Shown piece by piece: positions 36,499 through 45,403 of a stretch of 64,000 nt of DNA. The notes beneath the pieces are model-generated. The model did not search any database and was not told the origin of the DNA. It was given only the letters and a program-made list of their open reading frames with translations. The stretch is from RUG100 sp034927505 (GTDB lineage: Bacteria; Bacillota; Clostridia; Peptostreptococcales; Anaerovoracaceae). The translations under genes and the position numbers were made by a program. Location: NCBI GenBank assembly GCA_034927505.1, contig JAYFPY010000028.1:62001-126000 (forward strand). The letters run 5' to 3'. Each line of letters starts with the position of its first letter. The stretch's first letter is position 1.

Positions 36499-36521
36499 TA
36501 CGGATCAAACAATACGCAAAA

Positions 36522-36553
36522 AAGGTGCGGGCCATTACGATCCGCACCTTTTT
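36522..36553. terminator. Terminator between convergent genes
   Basis: AAGGTGCGG and CCGCACCTT arms followed by TTTC on the plus strand; A-rich on the other side, so it may serve both directions. Confidence 0.8.
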
Positions 36554-36575
36554 CTTATTCTTACTTTATCCCCTG

Positions 36576-39500
36576 TTATTTATTTTTTCTTTTACCTTTT
36601 TTACCTGCCAGAACAACTGCTCCTCCGGCTGCTGCCAGCATCATTATTATTATGAAAGGTGCCATGTCCGATGTATCTCCAGTCTTGACTGAATTTGCAG
36701 TCTTGACACTTGCCGTCGAGCCGGTTGCCGGTTTGGTCTTCTTTGTGACTGTCTTTTCCTTTGTCTTAGCCTTAGGCTCTTCTGTTATCAGCGGTATGGC
36801 TTCTGATTCCTCATTGTAGAACATCTCCAGTATCAGTTCGCCTCTGGAATCGGATGCAGTCCTGACCATGCCGGTCATTGTATCTTCCGATCTTCTGCTG
36901 TCAAAGGAATATCCTTCATACGTTTTTTCCGCCGCTGTCACTGTTGCCCCTACCGGTCCGTATTTCACTTCTTTGTCTGCAAGAGTAACTGTTCCGTCAA
37001 GAGCGACCTTGTAGTGCTCTATGGTATATTTTGCCGCTGCATTAGTCGTGTAGTAGAAGTTGATCACATTCGTGCTTTCATCACTTCCCAGCACCTGCTT
37101 GATGTAATACACAGCCGGTACATATCCGTCAAATGACTTTGCTCTTTCTGTAACTACTATGGACTGAGTCTTTACATTCTTCGTTTCCATCTTCGTCTCA
37201 TTACCTTCCATGTCAACGGCTATATAGTTGACCGTATAGGAAGTCTCTGTAAACGGAGAATAGTAGAAGGTTATCACATTTTTACTTTCATCCACGCTCA
37301 GGTTCATGCTCTTGCTGGCGACATCCGCAATAACGCTTTGTGCCGGATAATCATCATCTCCCGGCGCCAGTGACTGTGCATCTATCACTTCGTCCATGGA
37401 TCCGGTGCCTTCTTCCTGGTACAGCACCTCGCCTGTTGATTTCATAACATGTTTTATCGTATATTTGATATTGTCGGCTGCCTTCCATTTAGCTGTCAGT
37501 TTTGTATTTCTGTTCACAGGCGCATCCATATCATAACGCTTTCCGCTTTCGTAATACCATCCCAGGAAAGTATATCCCGGCCTTACAGTATTGGTCACGG
37601 TTGAATCCAATGCTTTGCCTTTTACTATCTGCTGCTCGTCTATGTCGCTGCCGCCGGCTGCATCAAATGTTACTGTGTAGTACGGAGGCATCCATTTTGC
37701 ATAATAGATCTTGTTGTCTGCAGGCATCTTTGTTGCTGTTGCCTTTTTAGTATAATTATCATCTTCATACCATCCGGCAAATACATAGTCGCCTTCCGGT
37801 TTGTTGGTCGGTATGAAATAGTCGTCGCCGTCTTCAGTTGCATCCACTGCCTCTTCATATTGTTTTGTATCGGTTTTTACTTTTGTGTCTTCGCTGATGA
37901 AATCTACAGTGTAGCTGTTTCTTGTATACCGTGTCTCGGTTATTCCGTAATCATATACGACTGTAGCATCTGTTGCCGGCTTCCACTCTCCAAAAGTGGT
38001 TTCGTCCAGTGATCCAAACGGGGTATATCTGTATTCCGAAAGAGTGAACCCTGTCAGATTATTGCTCAGGTGCAAATTGTTGGTCCCAAAAGCAAAATCG
38101 GTTTTCCTTGTCGGTACAGCCGAATACGTTCCATCCAGCTCCTGGCAGTACCTTCTGTACGAGAAATCATAGAAAGCTCCCGTTGAAAATGTTGCCCGCA
38201 GCTCCGTGTATCCACCTGTTTCGTTGCTCGGATCCGGCATTGTTGCCGGCTGATTTATCCAGTACAGCCCGGCATCCGGATTGAGCCAGAGATAAAATTT
38301 CGGTGTTCCGGCAGCTGTCGGATCCGTTATCCCCTGCATCTCATAGAATTTTGCTTTCACACCGTCCACTGAAGGCACTTCTATGGCACTTCCGTAAGGA
38401 GCAGAGATCGTTTTATATTCTGTAAGAGGCTGTGTCCCATATGCTGCGATCTTGTATATCACCTTGTATGTTTTTCTGTCGTAATACAGATTTACTACTG
38501 TATTTCCGTTTCCGTTTATTATTTTTGCCGCTTCTGTCTGATTCTTTGTATTAGTTGTGCTGTATTCAAAATGTTTGATATCTGTCTTGATATTGAACTG
38601 GACCTGAGTATCTGACAATCCACTCATTTCCTCTGAGGAATAATAATCATATCCGGTCAGATCGGCTTTCTGTACCCAGTGCACTACTCTATAGTTTGCC
38701 GCTTTGCCTTCGTATTCTGCGTTTATGTGCAGATCCCTTGCCGGCATCACAGTTGCACCTGTATCGCCGGTCCAGTCTGTAAAAGTATATCCTTCCCGTT
38801 CAGGAGTTTCTCCCAGAACAGCTGCGATCTCTGCCGAAACATCTTCACCGTACTTTGCGTATACAGTCGGATAATAAGTTCCTTTTGTAGTGAAATATAT
38901 TCCGTAAGTTTCGCGGTCATAGTAGATCTTGATCACGGTTTCACTGTCTGCAGTTATTTTGGCCGACAGATCTTTTGTGATGCATTCGAATCCTTCATAT
39001 GATTTTTTTTCGGCTGTTACTGTGGAATTGCCGGGAGCGCTTTTTGTTTCTTCATCTACTTTAGTATATTTGCCGTCCAGACCTTCCTGATAATGCTCGA
39101 CCTTGTACTGTATATCCGTGTCCGGAACATAATACACATCGATGCTCTGTCTTGTAGAAGAACTTTCATTGATAGAGCCGCTTACTGTTGACTGTGCCTG
39201 ATCTTCCAGTTTATATCCTGTCACCTGAGGGCTGACTGCATCCCAGTCAGTTCCGTAAGGTATTTCTACGATATACGGGTCTGCAGCCGGTGCATTAGTA
39301 TCCTTCAGGATATAATTCACTTCTACTCTGTATATATGCTTTGTAGTGTACTTTGCCCTTATGGTCATATCTCCTTTGACAGAAGCAAAATTGCCGTCCC
39401 AGCCTTTGAACTCGTACCCTTTCCTGCTTGGATCTGCAGGCGGTGTTGCCGAATCCCCCTCTGAGACAGTTTCTGTCTTGAGCACGCTTCCATCCCAGTC

Positions 39501-39698
39501 CTCGAACTGAACAGTATAGGAAGCCGCTTTTGTCGCTGCTGCTTTTTCCGTTTTTGATCCTGTCTGTGCCTGTGTCTGTGTCTGAACAGTCCCCTGATCT
39601 TCTTCATCGGCATATACTGAACCCATTACCGGTATAAAAGTTATTATCATAGCAGCGCAGCATATCATTGCTATTATTGTTTTTATCTTCTTTAACAT
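36576..39698 (-). CDS. Large cell-surface protein with InlB/MucBP-type repeats and KTGD anchor
   Basis: About 1040 residues, starting at 39698 after GGGGAAGG. A signal peptide (IKTIIAMICCAAMIITFIPV) leads into a series of beta-grasp repeats. Listeria-Bacteroides (InlB B) units end in W-x-G or AKW (KGYEFKGWDGNF, GYTFLGWYYESG, ADNKIYYAKW). MucBP-like units carry KVEHYQEGLDG, YEGFECI, NVINFYYT. A Thr/Lys-rich linker precedes the C-terminal VKTGDTSDM, a membrane helix and KKGKRKNK. There is no LPxTG; KTGD is a probable variant sorting signal. It is likely an adhesin. Confidence 0.85.
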   Translation of the reverse strand: MLKKIKTIIAMICCAAMIITFIPVMGSVYADEEDQGTVQTQTQAQTGSKTEKAAATKAASYTVQFEDWDGSVLKTETVSEGDSATPPADPSRKGYEFKGWDGNFASVKGDMTIRAKYTTKHIYRVEVNYILKDTNAPAADPYIVEIPYGTDWDAVSPQVTGYKLEDQAQSTVSGSINESSSTRQSIDVYYVPDTDIQYKVEHYQEGLDGKYTKVDEETKSAPGNSTVTAEKKSYEGFECITKDLSAKITADSETVIKIYYDRETYGIYFTTKGTYYPTVYAKYGEDVSAEIAAVLGETPEREGYTFTDWTGDTGATVMPARDLHINAEYEGKAANYRVVHWVQKADLTGYDYYSSEEMSGLSDTQVQFNIKTDIKHFEYSTTNTKNQTEAAKIINGNGNTVVNLYYDRKTYKVIYKIAAYGTQPLTEYKTISAPYGSAIEVPSVDGVKAKFYEMQGITDPTAAGTPKFYLWLNPDAGLYWINQPATMPDPSNETGGYTELRATFSTGAFYDFSYRRYCQELDGTYSAVPTRKTDFAFGTNNLHLSNNLTGFTLSEYRYTPFGSLDETTFGEWKPATDATVVYDYGITETRYTRNSYTVDFISEDTKVKTDTKQYEEAVDATEDGDDYFIPTNKPEGDYVFAGWYEDDNYTKKATATKMPADNKIYYAKWMPPYYTVTFDAAGGSDIDEQQIVKGKALDSTVTNTVRPGYTFLGWYYESGKRYDMDAPVNRNTKLTAKWKAADNIKYTIKHVMKSTGEVLYQEEGTGSMDEVIDAQSLAPGDDDYPAQSVIADVASKSMNLSVDESKNVITFYYSPFTETSYTVNYIAVDMEGNETKMETKNVKTQSIVVTERAKSFDGYVPAVYYIKQVLGSDESTNVINFYYTTNAAAKYTIEHYKVALDGTVTLADKEVKYGPVGATVTAAEKTYEGYSFDSRRSEDTMTGMVRTASDSRGELILEMFYNEESEAIPLITEEPKAKTKEKTVTKKTKPATGSTASVKTANSVKTGDTSDMAPFIIIMMLAAAGGAVVLAGKKGKRKNK

Positions 39699-39829
39699 CG
39701 TTCCTTCCCCCTGCATTATTATATTTGTTCCCTGTTTCTTTGTATGATCATACATTAACACATATATTCAAAATGTTTTCTTCTGATGTATAAACAGTGT
39801 TTTATACTGTACGAATGTCATACATAGCA

Positions 39830-39865
39830 AAAAAAAAGAGAGCCTTCCGCAAAAGCCCTCTTCGT
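39830..39865 (-). terminator. Terminator after hisD
   Basis: On the minus strand, an imperfect hairpin AGAGGGC...GGCTCTCT is followed by nine T. Confidence 0.65.
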
Positions 39866-39873
39866 TAGATCTG

Positions 39874-41136
39874 CTATTTTTTTCGTTTGTCCGCTGCCAG
39901 CGCGTGGCCTTCAAGGCCTTCTCCGTGAGCGAGTCTGCTGACCAGCGGCGCCAGCTTTCCGGCCGCTTCTGCAGTCATGCACTGATGTGTGCACACCTTC
40001 ATGAATGTGCCGACCCAGACGCCTCCTGTATATCTTGCCGCTCCCAGTGTCGGCAGTGTATGATTGGTCCCGCTGGCATAGTCGCCGAACACCTCTGCAG
40101 TGTTCTGTCCTATGAACAGGGATCCGTAGTTGATCAGTTTTTCCACTGTATGTTCCGGATCTTTGATGCATACTTCCAGATGCTCCGGCGCATACTCATT
40201 GGCGAAAGCTACAGCTTCCTCAAAGTCCTCCGCCAGCAGCACCTCTCCGAAATCGTTCCATGACCGGCGGGCTATATCTGCAGTGGGCAGGACCTCAAGT
40301 TCCTTTTCCACCTGACTGACTATTTCTTTCCCGACAGTCTCATCGGTAGTCACGACCAGGCCCTTGGCTACAGGATCGTGCTCCGACTGTGCCAGAAGAT
40401 CTGCTGCGATCACATCCGGCTTTGCGGTCTCATCGGCTATGACCAGCACTTCACTGGGTCCTGCGAGAAAATCTATTCCTACCTTTCCGTAGCACTGTTT
40501 CTTTGCCTCGGTTACATAGCTGTTGCCCGGTCCTACGATCAGATCCACCGGTTTTATTTCTTCGGTCCCGTATGAAACTGCAGCTATGGCCTGAGCTCCG
40601 CCAACAGCATATATCTCATCTACTCCGGCTATATCCATTGCCGCCAGAGTTTTTGGATGTATCCTGCCCGTTCCCTTCATGGTAGGCGAACATGCGATCA
40701 CTCGCCCAACGCCTGCGACCTTTGCCGGTATCCCCAGCATCAGAGCCGTGGAATAAAGAGGGTATCCCCCTCCGGGAACGTAACAGCAGCAGGCCTGTAC
40801 AGGAATGGTCCTGTGTCCCAGGTGGATCCCCGGTTCCGGCTGAAAGTCATCCAGCTCTCTGAAAGAATTTTTCTGAGCCAGCGCAAAAACTTTTATGTTG
40901 GCCGCCGCAGCTTTCATATCACGGATGTCTCCGTCATCGATTGCAGCGTATGCTTCTTCTATCTCGTCTCTTCCGACTCGCAGCCTTTCTCTGCGGCAGT
41001 CATCGAACTGTTCATTGAATCCCGCCAGAGCAGCATCGCCGTCTTTCCTGACCTGTTCTATTATTTTTTTCACATCCTCCGCCAGGGTTTCACCTCCGGC
41101 AAGAGATCTTGGTTTTGCACTTTTTATTTCTTTCAT
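39874..41136 (-). CDS. hisD: Histidinol dehydrogenase (isolated copy)
   Basis: A 420-residue HisD-family enzyme, which oxidises L-histidinol to histidine with NAD+ and Zn2+. Motifs: YVPGGGYPLYSTALM, GVDEIYAVGGAQA, GPGNSYVTEAKK, QSEHDP, APEHLEV, SGTNHTLPT. No other his gene is in the window. HisD homologues outside his operons include dehydrogenases for other substrates, such as sulfopropanediol, so the substrate is not certain. Neighbours are unrelated envelope genes. Confidence 0.85.
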   Translation of the reverse strand: MKEIKSAKPRSLAGGETLAEDVKKIIEQVRKDGDAALAGFNEQFDDCRRERLRVGRDEIEEAYAAIDDGDIRDMKAAAANIKVFALAQKNSFRELDDFQPEPGIHLGHRTIPVQACCCYVPGGGYPLYSTALMLGIPAKVAGVGRVIACSPTMKGTGRIHPKTLAAMDIAGVDEIYAVGGAQAIAAVSYGTEEIKPVDLIVGPGNSYVTEAKKQCYGKVGIDFLAGPSEVLVIADETAKPDVIAADLLAQSEHDPVAKGLVVTTDETVGKEIVSQVEKELEVLPTADIARRSWNDFGEVLLAEDFEEAVAFANEYAPEHLEVCIKDPEHTVEKLINYGSLFIGQNTAEVFGDYASGTNHTLPTLGAARYTGGVWVGTFMKVCTHQCMTAEAAGKLAPLVSRLAHGEGLEGHALAADKRKK

Positions 41137-41162
41137 TTTGTTATACTTTATCCTGTCGTCTG

Positions 41163-42581
41163 TTACTGTACTGTATAGTTGACCGTCTGTGTGACGGGTC
41201 CTTCATATCCTGTGTATGTCACCGTTGCGGTCTGCGGTCCCGTCACATTCCACGTACCTGAAAGAGTTATGCCTGCATTGTCCGCATTCCCGGTCGCTCC
41301 GCCTGCGCCTTTGATCGTCAGGCTCTGCCTGATCGCAGTCTCCACTGTGTCTCTCGTATCCGCAGCATTTACTGTCGGGCTCGAACTCTGTGATATCTGA
41401 GGACTGCTCAGCTTTGATGTGAACGTCACAGTCTTGCTGGCCGCTCTGTAAGGCTTATATACGTTCTTCACATAATACTTGACCGTATATGTTCCTTCTT
41501 TGCTGAAGGTGTAAGCCTTTGCCTGACTGTAAGTATACGCCGTTGCCGAAGTCTCTCCAGGTGCAGTTATGTATACTTTCATCCTTGATGTCAGGCTTCT
41601 GCTCTTCTGTTTAGCTGTTACACTGCCGACTGCATTGGACGATCCCGCCGCAACAGTCCTGTTTGCCGCATTGCTGATCGAAGGTGTTGCCGTATCGATC
41701 ACCCTTACCTTTATAGTTTTGTATCCGGTCCTGCAGTATCCGTATTTTACTCTGTATGTGATCTTGTAAGTCCCCAGTTTTTGGGTTGACAGCTCAGCCT
41801 TGTAATATTTCTTTTTGCTGTTGTTCCACTTTTTCACCGAGTAGACTTTCACTCTGCCCGTAAGATTTTCATTGGCGTTTGGATTACTTGCCGTTACGCC
41901 TTTCAGCAGTTTATATGAAGAACCGTACTGGACAGTCCTTGCTTTCTTGACTTTGATGACCGCTTTTCGCAGCTTGAAATTCGGATTGCCCTTCGTTGGA
42001 TCCGTCGGGTCCCATCCGCTGTGTGATTTCAAAGCTTTCGGCTTGCCCAGAGGGCCCGCCTTGCTGCTCTTATATACTGTAATCTTCGTACCGCTCTTGC
42101 AATGGTCGTATATCCACTTTGCATCTATTGTTGCAAGTCTGACGCACCCGTGGCTGGCCGGTCTGCCCAGTTTATTGAACTCTGAAGATGACTGTGTCCT
42201 CTTGCTGCGAGTGTAATACCAAACTGAATGGAACAGATATCCGCCTGTTATCTGGCATACGTACTGGCCGTAGCTGTATCCGCCCATATCGGGCCCGCCG
42301 ATCTTTCTCCACCGATTTTTGTATCCCATGCTGTATGTGCCCATGACCGTAGGCGTGCTTGCCTTCCCTACAGAAGCCAGCATGGCACGCACAGGTTTCC
42401 ATTTTCCGCCTGAGTATTTATAAGCCGTGACCACGCCTCTCTGCGCATTGACTTTCAGCCAGTATTTTGCCGATGCGGCCTTGGCTGTTCCTGTCTGCTG
42501 TACAGCGGTTGCTGTAAATATCATCACGACCGTTACCATAACGGCCAAAACTCTCTTTCCTGTTGTTTTTATGTTGTTCAT
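41163..42581 (-). CDS. L,D-transpeptidase (YkuD) with Ig-like C-terminal repeats
   Basis: About 472 residues, starting at 42581 where its ATG overlaps the stop of the preceding gene (ATGA). A signal peptide or anchor is followed by a YkuD domain (about 45-190) with catalytic HGCVRL and the upstream His in GGYLFHSVWYY. The remaining ~280 residues are lysine/threonine-rich beta repeats. It should form 3-3 crosslinks or attach proteins in peptidoglycan. Confidence 0.88.
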   Translation of the reverse strand: MNNIKTTGKRVLAVMVTVVMIFTATAVQQTGTAKAASAKYWLKVNAQRGVVTAYKYSGGKWKPVRAMLASVGKASTPTVMGTYSMGYKNRWRKIGGPDMGGYSYGQYVCQITGGYLFHSVWYYTRSKRTQSSSEFNKLGRPASHGCVRLATIDAKWIYDHCKSGTKITVYKSSKAGPLGKPKALKSHSGWDPTDPTKGNPNFKLRKAVIKVKKARTVQYGSSYKLLKGVTASNPNANENLTGRVKVYSVKKWNNSKKKYYKAELSTQKLGTYKITYRVKYGYCRTGYKTIKVRVIDTATPSISNAANRTVAAGSSNAVGSVTAKQKSRSLTSRMKVYITAPGETSATAYTYSQAKAYTFSKEGTYTVKYYVKNVYKPYRAASKTVTFTSKLSSPQISQSSSPTVNAADTRDTVETAIRQSLTIKGAGGATGNADNAGITLSGTWNVTGPQTATVTYTGYEGPVTQTVNYTVQ

Positions 42582-43486
42582 ATACTTTCCTTTTCCTCCG
42601 GCTTCTGACCGATCGTCACCGTCAGACTGTTCCTGCCGGTATATTTGCTGCAGTACTTGTAGTAACAAGTATAGTCTATCCTGTACACACCTCCGGCATC
42701 TGTTGTGTCCACAGTTCCGGACGGCAGCCATGATCCGTCTTCCTGCTGTTTTTGTACAGTATACTTTATTTTGGACGTAAGATCCTGTTTAGTCCTGCTG
42801 TCCTTTGCCGTGACTCCTGACTTCGGATCGAACAGGGATCCGTATTCTGCAGTATCAGCTTTTTTGATGGTCACTGCCGGCGCTTTCAAATTATATTTTT
42901 TGTTTTTCCGCGTCGGATCCGTCGGATCATAATAATATTTCTTCGAGGTTCTCAGTTTTACTGCCTTTGGTTTGCCCAGCGGTCCTGGTTTTTTGCTGCT
43001 GTACACCTTTACTTTTGTCCCCTTTGGGCAATTATCATACAGCCACTTTTCATCTATGTACGACATGCGCACACATCCCGCCGAAACGGTTTTCCCCAGC
43101 TTATTGTAATTCTTCACGTTGATGCTCTTTGCATTTCCACGTGTCTTGTAGCCAACGGTATGGAACAGATAATCCCTGTAGAACTGTATCGCATAACGGC
43201 CGTAGGTCCCGCCGTACAGAACTTCCCACTTCCATTTTTTCTTCACTGAGAAAGTTCCCTTCGGAGTGGTAGAGTATACTCCCTTCCTTCCGCAGGAAAC
43301 CAGCATAGTCCTGATCGGTTTATATTTCCCATTGATCTTCTGATAAGCAGTGACCACATTGGCCTTCCTGTTTACCTGTATCAAATACTTTGTTTTCGAA
43401 GTCTTTGCCGCAGCATTGTCCGTCTGGACCATTATGCATGAAAACAGCATCACTGCAGCTGTAATAAAACATATTATTTTTTTCAT
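42578..43486 (-). CDS. L,D-transpeptidase (YkuD)
   Basis: A 302-residue exported protein: signal peptide, a YkuD domain with the catalytic cysteine in SAGCVRM and the histidine in YLFHTVGY, then about 90 residues of Ig-like beta domain (AEYGSLFDPKSGVTAKD). It is a paralog of the gene downstream (shared DPTDPT linker and GPLGKPKA), coupled to it by ATGA. Confidence 0.88.
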   Translation of the reverse strand: MKKIICFITAAVMLFSCIMVQTDNAAAKTSKTKYLIQVNRKANVVTAYQKINGKYKPIRTMLVSCGRKGVYSTTPKGTFSVKKKWKWEVLYGGTYGRYAIQFYRDYLFHTVGYKTRGNAKSINVKNYNKLGKTVSAGCVRMSYIDEKWLYDNCPKGTKVKVYSSKKPGPLGKPKAVKLRTSKKYYYDPTDPTRKNKKYNLKAPAVTIKKADTAEYGSLFDPKSGVTAKDSRTKQDLTSKIKYTVQKQQEDGSWLPSGTVDTTDAGGVYRIDYTCYYKYCSKYTGRNSLTVTIGQKPEEKESI

Positions 43487-43544
43487 TATCCTATCCCTCC
43501 CCGGTTTGGATTACATTTTATAATATACCGCCTGCATAGTCAAA

Positions 43545-44786
43545 CTAATACCGGTAGTCGAATATCCTTGTGGTTTTCTTTTCAGTTCGCGGAAGATCCC
43601 CCATATTGACTGCTTTTGGGATTATTCCCACGTTTATCCTCGATTTCACAGTGTCTTTAAGCTCTTTTTCCATTTCATGTCTATATCTGCCTTCCAGACT
43701 TGTCTCCACAAAAATAGTTATCTTGTCTTTGCCGTCTTCATGATCTATGAATACCTGATATTCGCTGCTGGCGCCGTCGACCGTCTTCAGTATATCATCT
43801 ATCTGTCCCGGGAAAATATTCACGCCCTTTACCTTGACCATGTCGTCTGTTCTTCCCAGGATAACATCTATCCTTGGGTAGCTTCTCCCGCACGGGCACG
43901 GCACATCATCAGGTATTATCCTGGTCAGATCGTGTGTCCTGTATCTGATCAGAGGCGCGCCTTCCTTTTTCAGTGTAGTGATCACCAGCTCGCCGATCTC
44001 TCCGTCAGGCAGAACTTTACCGGTCTTCGGATCGATTATTTCAAAGTACAGATAATCGTCGAAGTAATGCATGCCTGTATCGTATTCACAGTTGATGGCG
44101 ATCCCCGGTCCGTAAACTTCTGTGAGCCCGTATATATCATACAGCTGGACTCCCAGTTCTCCCGCGATCCTGACTCTCATCTTCTCGCCCCAGCGCTCTG
44201 AACCTATGATTCCTTTTTTCAATGCGATCTTGTCCTTCACGCCTCTCTTTTCGATCTCTTCAGCAAGGAGCAGCGCATAGGATGATGTAGCGCACAGCAC
44301 GGTGGACTGCATGTCCTGCATGAACTGTATCTGTTTGTCCGTATTGCCCGGACCCATGGGAACAGTCATTGCCCCCAGCTTTTCAGCGCCCAGCTGGAAC
44401 CCGATGCCGGCAGTCCAAAGGCCGTATCCCGGCGTTATCTGTATCCTGTCTTTTTTGGTCAGCCCTGCGATCTCGTAACATCGTTTGAACAGTTCCGCCC
44501 AGTCGTCCACGTCCTGCTTTGTATATGGGATTATGCAGGGCGTCCCTGTGGTGCCGCTGGATGAATGGATCCTTACGATGTCCTCGTCGGGCACAGCCGC
44601 CAAGCCCAGGGGATAAGCATCCCTAAGATCGGCTTTTTCCGAAAAGGGCAGCTGTTCAAAATCCTCTTTGCTGTTTATTTTATTGATATCCACGTCCTTC
44701 AGTCTGCCGGCGTAAAATCCGCCTGCGGCCTTGACTCTTTCCATCTGATTCTTTATCTGTGCAAGTGTTTCATTTGACATTTTCAT
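43545..44786 (-). CDS. paaK: Phenylacetate(aryl acetate)-CoA ligase
   Basis: A 413-residue AMP-forming ligase of the short PaaK type, activating aryl acetates to CoA thioesters. Motifs: P-loop SSSGTTGTP, YDIYGLTEVYG, LIRYRTHDLT, GRTDDMVKVKG, and the C-terminal lysine region DLPRTEKKTTR. The second ATG (44786) is eight bases from AGGAG and preferred to 44792. It is third in the T-box-controlled iorA-iorB-paaK operon, 11 bp after iorB. Together the three can interconvert aryl acetate, aryl-CoA and aryl pyruvate. Confidence 0.9.
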   Translation of the reverse strand: MKMSNETLAQIKNQMERVKAAGGFYAGRLKDVDINKINSKEDFEQLPFSEKADLRDAYPLGLAAVPDEDIVRIHSSSGTTGTPCIIPYTKQDVDDWAELFKRCYEIAGLTKKDRIQITPGYGLWTAGIGFQLGAEKLGAMTVPMGPGNTDKQIQFMQDMQSTVLCATSSYALLLAEEIEKRGVKDKIALKKGIIGSERWGEKMRVRIAGELGVQLYDIYGLTEVYGPGIAINCEYDTGMHYFDDYLYFEIIDPKTGKVLPDGEIGELVITTLKKEGAPLIRYRTHDLTRIIPDDVPCPCGRSYPRIDVILGRTDDMVKVKGVNIFPGQIDDILKTVDGASSEYQVFIDHEDGKDKITIFVETSLEGRYRHEMEKELKDTVKSRINVGIIPKAVNMGDLPRTEKKTTRIFDYRY

Positions 44787-44797
44787 GATCATCTCTC

Positions 44798-45403
44798 CTA
44801 TATGCGATCGGCTCCCATCTGCAGAGCCTTTTTATTCATTTCCACCAACTGCGGTTTCAGTCTCTTGGCCAAAACCTTTTCTATATCATTCAAAGTCAGA
44901 TCCATAGCTCCGCAGGCGGCAAGGGCCCCTGTCAGTGCAACGTTCAGCACCTTGGGCGAACCGCATTCTGAACATATGGCTTCCGCATCTATTATGTAAC
45001 ACTTTTTCACGTGTTCTTTAAGATACTTCACGGCTTCCTCCCCTTTATAACCGCTCTTTCCCAGACTGGCCGTTACCGGTCTTATCTCATTGCGACAGAC
45101 TATGACCGTTCCGCCTTCTTTCAGATATTCCAGGTTTGCAGCCGCTTCTCCCGGTTCGGATCCCAGAATGATGTCGGCTGTTCCTTTGGGGATCATCGGC
45201 GAGGCAACATCTGTTCCGATCCTCACATGACTGACCACCGATCCGCCGCGCTGCGCCATGCCAATAGTCTCGGCAGTTCTGGCATGCAGGCCTTTATCCA
45301 TTGCAGTCCCGGCTATTATCCTGGAAGCCAGCACTGTTCCCTGCCCGCCCACGCCGCAGAGCAGGCAGCTTTTTACATCGATGCTGTTGCTGTTGTTAGT
45401 CAT
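44798..45403 (-). CDS. iorB: Indolepyruvate:ferredoxin oxidoreductase, beta subunit
   Basis: A 201-residue gamma-type domain of 2-oxoacid:ferredoxin oxidoreductases (CLLCGVGGQGTVLASRI, GMAQRGGSVVSHVRIG, MIPKGTADIILGSEP). With IorA it links aryl pyruvate, CoA and ferredoxin to aryl acetyl-CoA and CO2, reversibly. Its start overlaps iorA by 8 bp. Confidence 0.93.
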   Translation of the reverse strand: MTNNSNSIDVKSCLLCGVGGQGTVLASRIIAGTAMDKGLHARTAETIGMAQRGGSVVSHVRIGTDVASPMIPKGTADIILGSEPGEAAANLEYLKEGGTVIVCRNEIRPVTASLGKSGYKGEEAVKYLKEHVKKCYIIDAEAICSECGSPKVLNVALTGALAACGAMDLTLNDIEKVLAKRLKPQLVEMNKKALQMGADRI

